DNA of 33,778 nt, taken from assembly GCA_051877855.1 (NCBI GenBank), contig JBJEJH010000029.1:1-33778 (forward strand). The letters are read 5' to 3'. Source of the stretch: MGBC120314 sp051877855 (GTDB lineage: Bacteria; Bacillota; Clostridia; Lachnospirales; Lachnospiraceae). Position numbers and translations under genes: made by a program. This document shows positions 31,999 through 33,778 of this stretch, piece after piece (the stretch's first letter is position 1; each line of letters starts with the position of its first letter). Below the pieces are notes generated by a model. That model saw only the letters and a program-made list of their open reading frames with translations, searched no databases and was not told the DNA's origin.

Positions 31999-33360
31999 AT
32001 GGCAAAGGGGAAAAGTACTTTATTTTTTTGTAAAGAGTGTGGCTATGAGTCTGCAAAATGGTTCGGACAATGTCCGGGTTGTAAAGAGTGGAATACATTT
32101 GTTGAGGAACCGGTAGTGAAGGATTCCGCCGGAAAGAAAAAGAGTATCATTCTTTCTGAGGAACCGGTGACTTTATCGGCGATTTCTATTGAAAAGGAAG
32201 ATCGCATTCAGTCCGGTATTGGGGAGCTTGACCGTGTACTGGGCGGCGGAATTATTAAAGGTTCATTGGTGTTAGTGGGTGGTGATCCGGGTATCGGTAA
32301 ATCAACACTGTTAATACAGATGTGCAAATATGTTGCGGATGAAGGGCATAAGGTGCTCTATATTTCAGGAGAGGAATCCTTAAAACAGATTAAGGTACGT
32401 GCAGAACGAATAGGAACATTTAATGAGAACCTGTCGTTATTGTGTGAAACGAATCTGGATCTTGTGGAAGGCTCGATTAAGAAATATCTTCCGGAAATTG
32501 TCATTATTGATTCGATTCAGACGATGTATCGTGAGGAAATCGGGTCAGCGCCGGGAAGTGTAAGCCAGGTAAGAGAGTCCACCACGGTACTGATGCAACT
32601 GGCTAAGGGGCTTGGAATATCCATCTTTATTGTGGGTCATGTGACGAAGGAGGGGGTTGTTGCAGGACCAAGAGTGTTGGAGCATATGGTGGACACGGTG
32701 CTGTATTTTGAAGGCGATCGTCAGGCAAGTTATCGAATCCTTCGCGCAGTTAAGAATCGATTCGGCTCAACCAATGAGATCGGTGTATTTGAGATGCGTG
32801 AAAATGGATTGATGGAAGTCTTGAATGCATCCGAATACATGTTAAATGGTCGTCCGGAAAATGCCACAGGTTCTGTGGTTGCATGTCTCATGGAAGGAAC
32901 AAGACCAATTTTGGTGGAAATTCAGGCACTGATTTGTAAGACGTATTTTAATATGCCTCGACGAACTGCGGTGGGAACGGATCCCAACCGTGTCAATCTC
33001 CTGATGGCGGTATTGGAAAAACGTCTGGGACTTCGGCTGGCTGAATGCGATGCCTATATTAACATCGCGGGGGGCTTGCGCAGTAATGAACCGGCATTGG
33101 ATCTTGGTATAATTTTGGCGATATTGTCGAATTATAAGAACCGGGAAATCGGTGATCGAACGATAGCCTTTGGTGAAGTGGGATTATCCGGAGAAATTCG
33201 TGGGGTAAGTCAGGCAGAACTTCGTGTGGCAGAGGCAATAAGACTTGGATTTGACCGTTGTATTATTCCATCCGTATGTCTGGCTTCGGTGGAAAAAATG
33301 AGAAGTAAAATTGAATTGATTGGCGTGAAAAATGTCAACGATTTAATGCAAATGATGTAG
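31999..33360 (+). CDS. radA: DNA repair protein RadA
   Basis: 453 residues from ATG 31999, giving the standard N-terminus, with AAGGGG 8 bases upstream; an in-frame ATG at 31975 would add eight atypical residues. Features: a four-Cys zinc finger (CKECG and CPGCKEW within residues 11-30), a RecA-like ATPase with Walker A GDPGIGKST (about 95-103), the RadA signature KNRFG (about 252-256) and a C-terminal Lon-like domain (about 285-453). It promotes branch migration in recombinational repair. Its place just after clpC is typical of Firmicutes. No terminator is seen after it; the gap leads straight to the rRNA promoter. Confidence 0.97.
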   Translation: MAKGKSTLFFCKECGYESAKWFGQCPGCKEWNTFVEEPVVKDSAGKKKSIILSEEPVTLSAISIEKEDRIQSGIGELDRVLGGGIIKGSLVLVGGDPGIGKSTLLIQMCKYVADEGHKVLYISGEESLKQIKVRAERIGTFNENLSLLCETNLDLVEGSIKKYLPEIVIIDSIQTMYREEIGSAPGSVSQVRESTTVLMQLAKGLGISIFIVGHVTKEGVVAGPRVLEHMVDTVLYFEGDRQASYRILRAVKNRFGSTNEIGVFEMRENGLMEVLNASEYMLNGRPENATGSVVACLMEGTRPILVEIQALICKTYFNMPRRTAVGTDPNRVNLLMAVLEKRLGLRLAECDAYINIAGGLRSNEPALDLGIILAILSNYKNREIGDRTIAFGEVGLSGEIRGVSQAELRVAEAIRLGFDRCIIPSVCLASVEKMRSKIELIGVKNVNDLMQMM

Positions 33361-33447
33361 ATATTGTGGTTGAAATGTAGTTTTTTACTATATATTGTGA
33401 AAAAAAATATATTTCTGAAAAAATATAAAAAATTTCAAAAAAAGGTG

Positions 33448-33476
33448 TTGACTTAACATTTCTAAAATGATATTAT
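33448..33476 (+). promoter_or_regulatory. rRNA operon promoter with A-tract upstream region
   Basis: TTGACT (33448-33453), a 17-base spacer, then TATTAT (33471-33476). The 80 bases before it are almost pure A/T with phased A runs, as in UP elements that bind the alpha subunit of RNA polymerase. Confidence 0.75.
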
Positions 33477-33482
33477 AAACAA

Positions 33483-33724
33483 GCTGACGCGTGAGACGGA
33501 AGCGAAGAACCTTGATAATCAAACAGTGAAACAACCCTGAAAATTTCAAAGATTTTCAGCTTTTACGCGAACGGTTCAAATGAACCGACAGTAAATAAGT
33601 TTGGAGGAAACAGACCGAAGGTCTGGCGAGGCTCCAAACATCGGAAGCTTAAAGCTTCAAAAAGTCCAGAAGAATTCTGGCGGAATCAAATTTTTGGTTT
33701 CTAATTGCTTACGCAATTACGAAT
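33483..33724 (+). other. 16S pre-rRNA leader with six hairpins
   Basis: Consecutive perfect stems occur at 33537-33559 (CTGAAAAT), 33572-33587 (CGGTTCA), 33600-33638 (TTTGGAG, with inner CAGACC-GAA-GGTCTG), 33644-33658 (GAAGCTT), 33666-33680 (CCAGAA-GAA-TTCTGG) and 33702-33719 (TAATTGC-TTAC-GCAATTA). AAGCTGA at 33481 can also pair with TCAGCTT at 33556, and CGCGT with ACGCG, giving a competing fold. This spacer is removed during rRNA maturation and probably takes part in RNase III processing and antitermination. Confidence 0.7.

Positions 33725-33778
<54 letters not shown>

Overview
The window reads as chromosome of a low-to-moderate GC Gram-positive in the class Clostridia, most likely family Lachnospiraceae. 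Three things point there: the 16S rRNA 5' end at the right edge, the mcsA-mcsB-clpC arginine-phosphorylation locus followed by radA, and a methionine aminopeptidase with an N-terminal SEC-C zinc motif. Nearly all genes are on the + strand; only prfC is on the - strand. The family placement rests on gene content and gene style, not on a database search.

Layout, left to right. 1-219: a tandem array of 73-bp hairpin repeats that is cut by the window edge. 258-1058: an AT-rich PD-(D/E)XK-like nuclease directly behind the array. 1234-2826 (-): release factor 3. 3127-4134: a leaderless GH26 beta-mannanase-type hydrolase. 4384-6036: a Na/phosphate cotransporter fused to a PhoU-like domain. 6098-7770: a small HExxH/double-CxxC protein coupled to a secreted coiled-coil NlpC/P60 hydrolase. 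8000-9577: a leaderless GH43 glycosidase behind a strong promoter and a palindromic candidate operator. 9727-12426: a lipoprotein alkaline phosphatase coupled to a YibE/F membrane protein. 12544-13896: a MATE transporter. 14160-18003: SEC-C methionine aminopeptidase, then an ABC ATPase and two ABC-2 permeases. 18185-22455: carA-carB behind a promoter-proximal hairpin with a U-tract. 22743-26480: a dockerin-bearing glucosaminidase followed after 9 bases by a membrane-anchored cohesin protein. 26573-26766: a second 73-bp hairpin array. 26893-31377: a GntR/YtrA-type regulator, mcsA, mcsB and clpC. 31439-31852: an unrecognised 137-residue protein. 31999-33360: radA. 33448 onward: an rRNA promoter, a highly structured leader and the first bases of 16S rRNA.

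The most striking unit is the 22743-26480 pair. The first gene is a secreted peptidoglycan glucosaminidase with an SH3b domain, a cadherin-like domain and a C-terminal type I-like dockerin. The second is a single-pass membrane protein with one N-terminal cohesin-like domain, the same type of cadherin-like domain, a further extracellular module and a charged cytoplasmic tail. Together they look like a minimal one-cohesin/one-dockerin device that would tether an autolysin to the membrane, with no sign of plant-polymer cellulosome components nearby. The function is inferred from domain architecture.

Other points of interest: two arrays with the same 73-bp period and the same stem sequence lie about 26 kb apart; a GntR-type repressor occupies the usual ctsR position; the McsB phosphoarginine-binding motif looks degenerate; two terminators share the loop sequence TTAACGAATGAAA; and the phosphate genes have 11-bp-phased repeats upstream.
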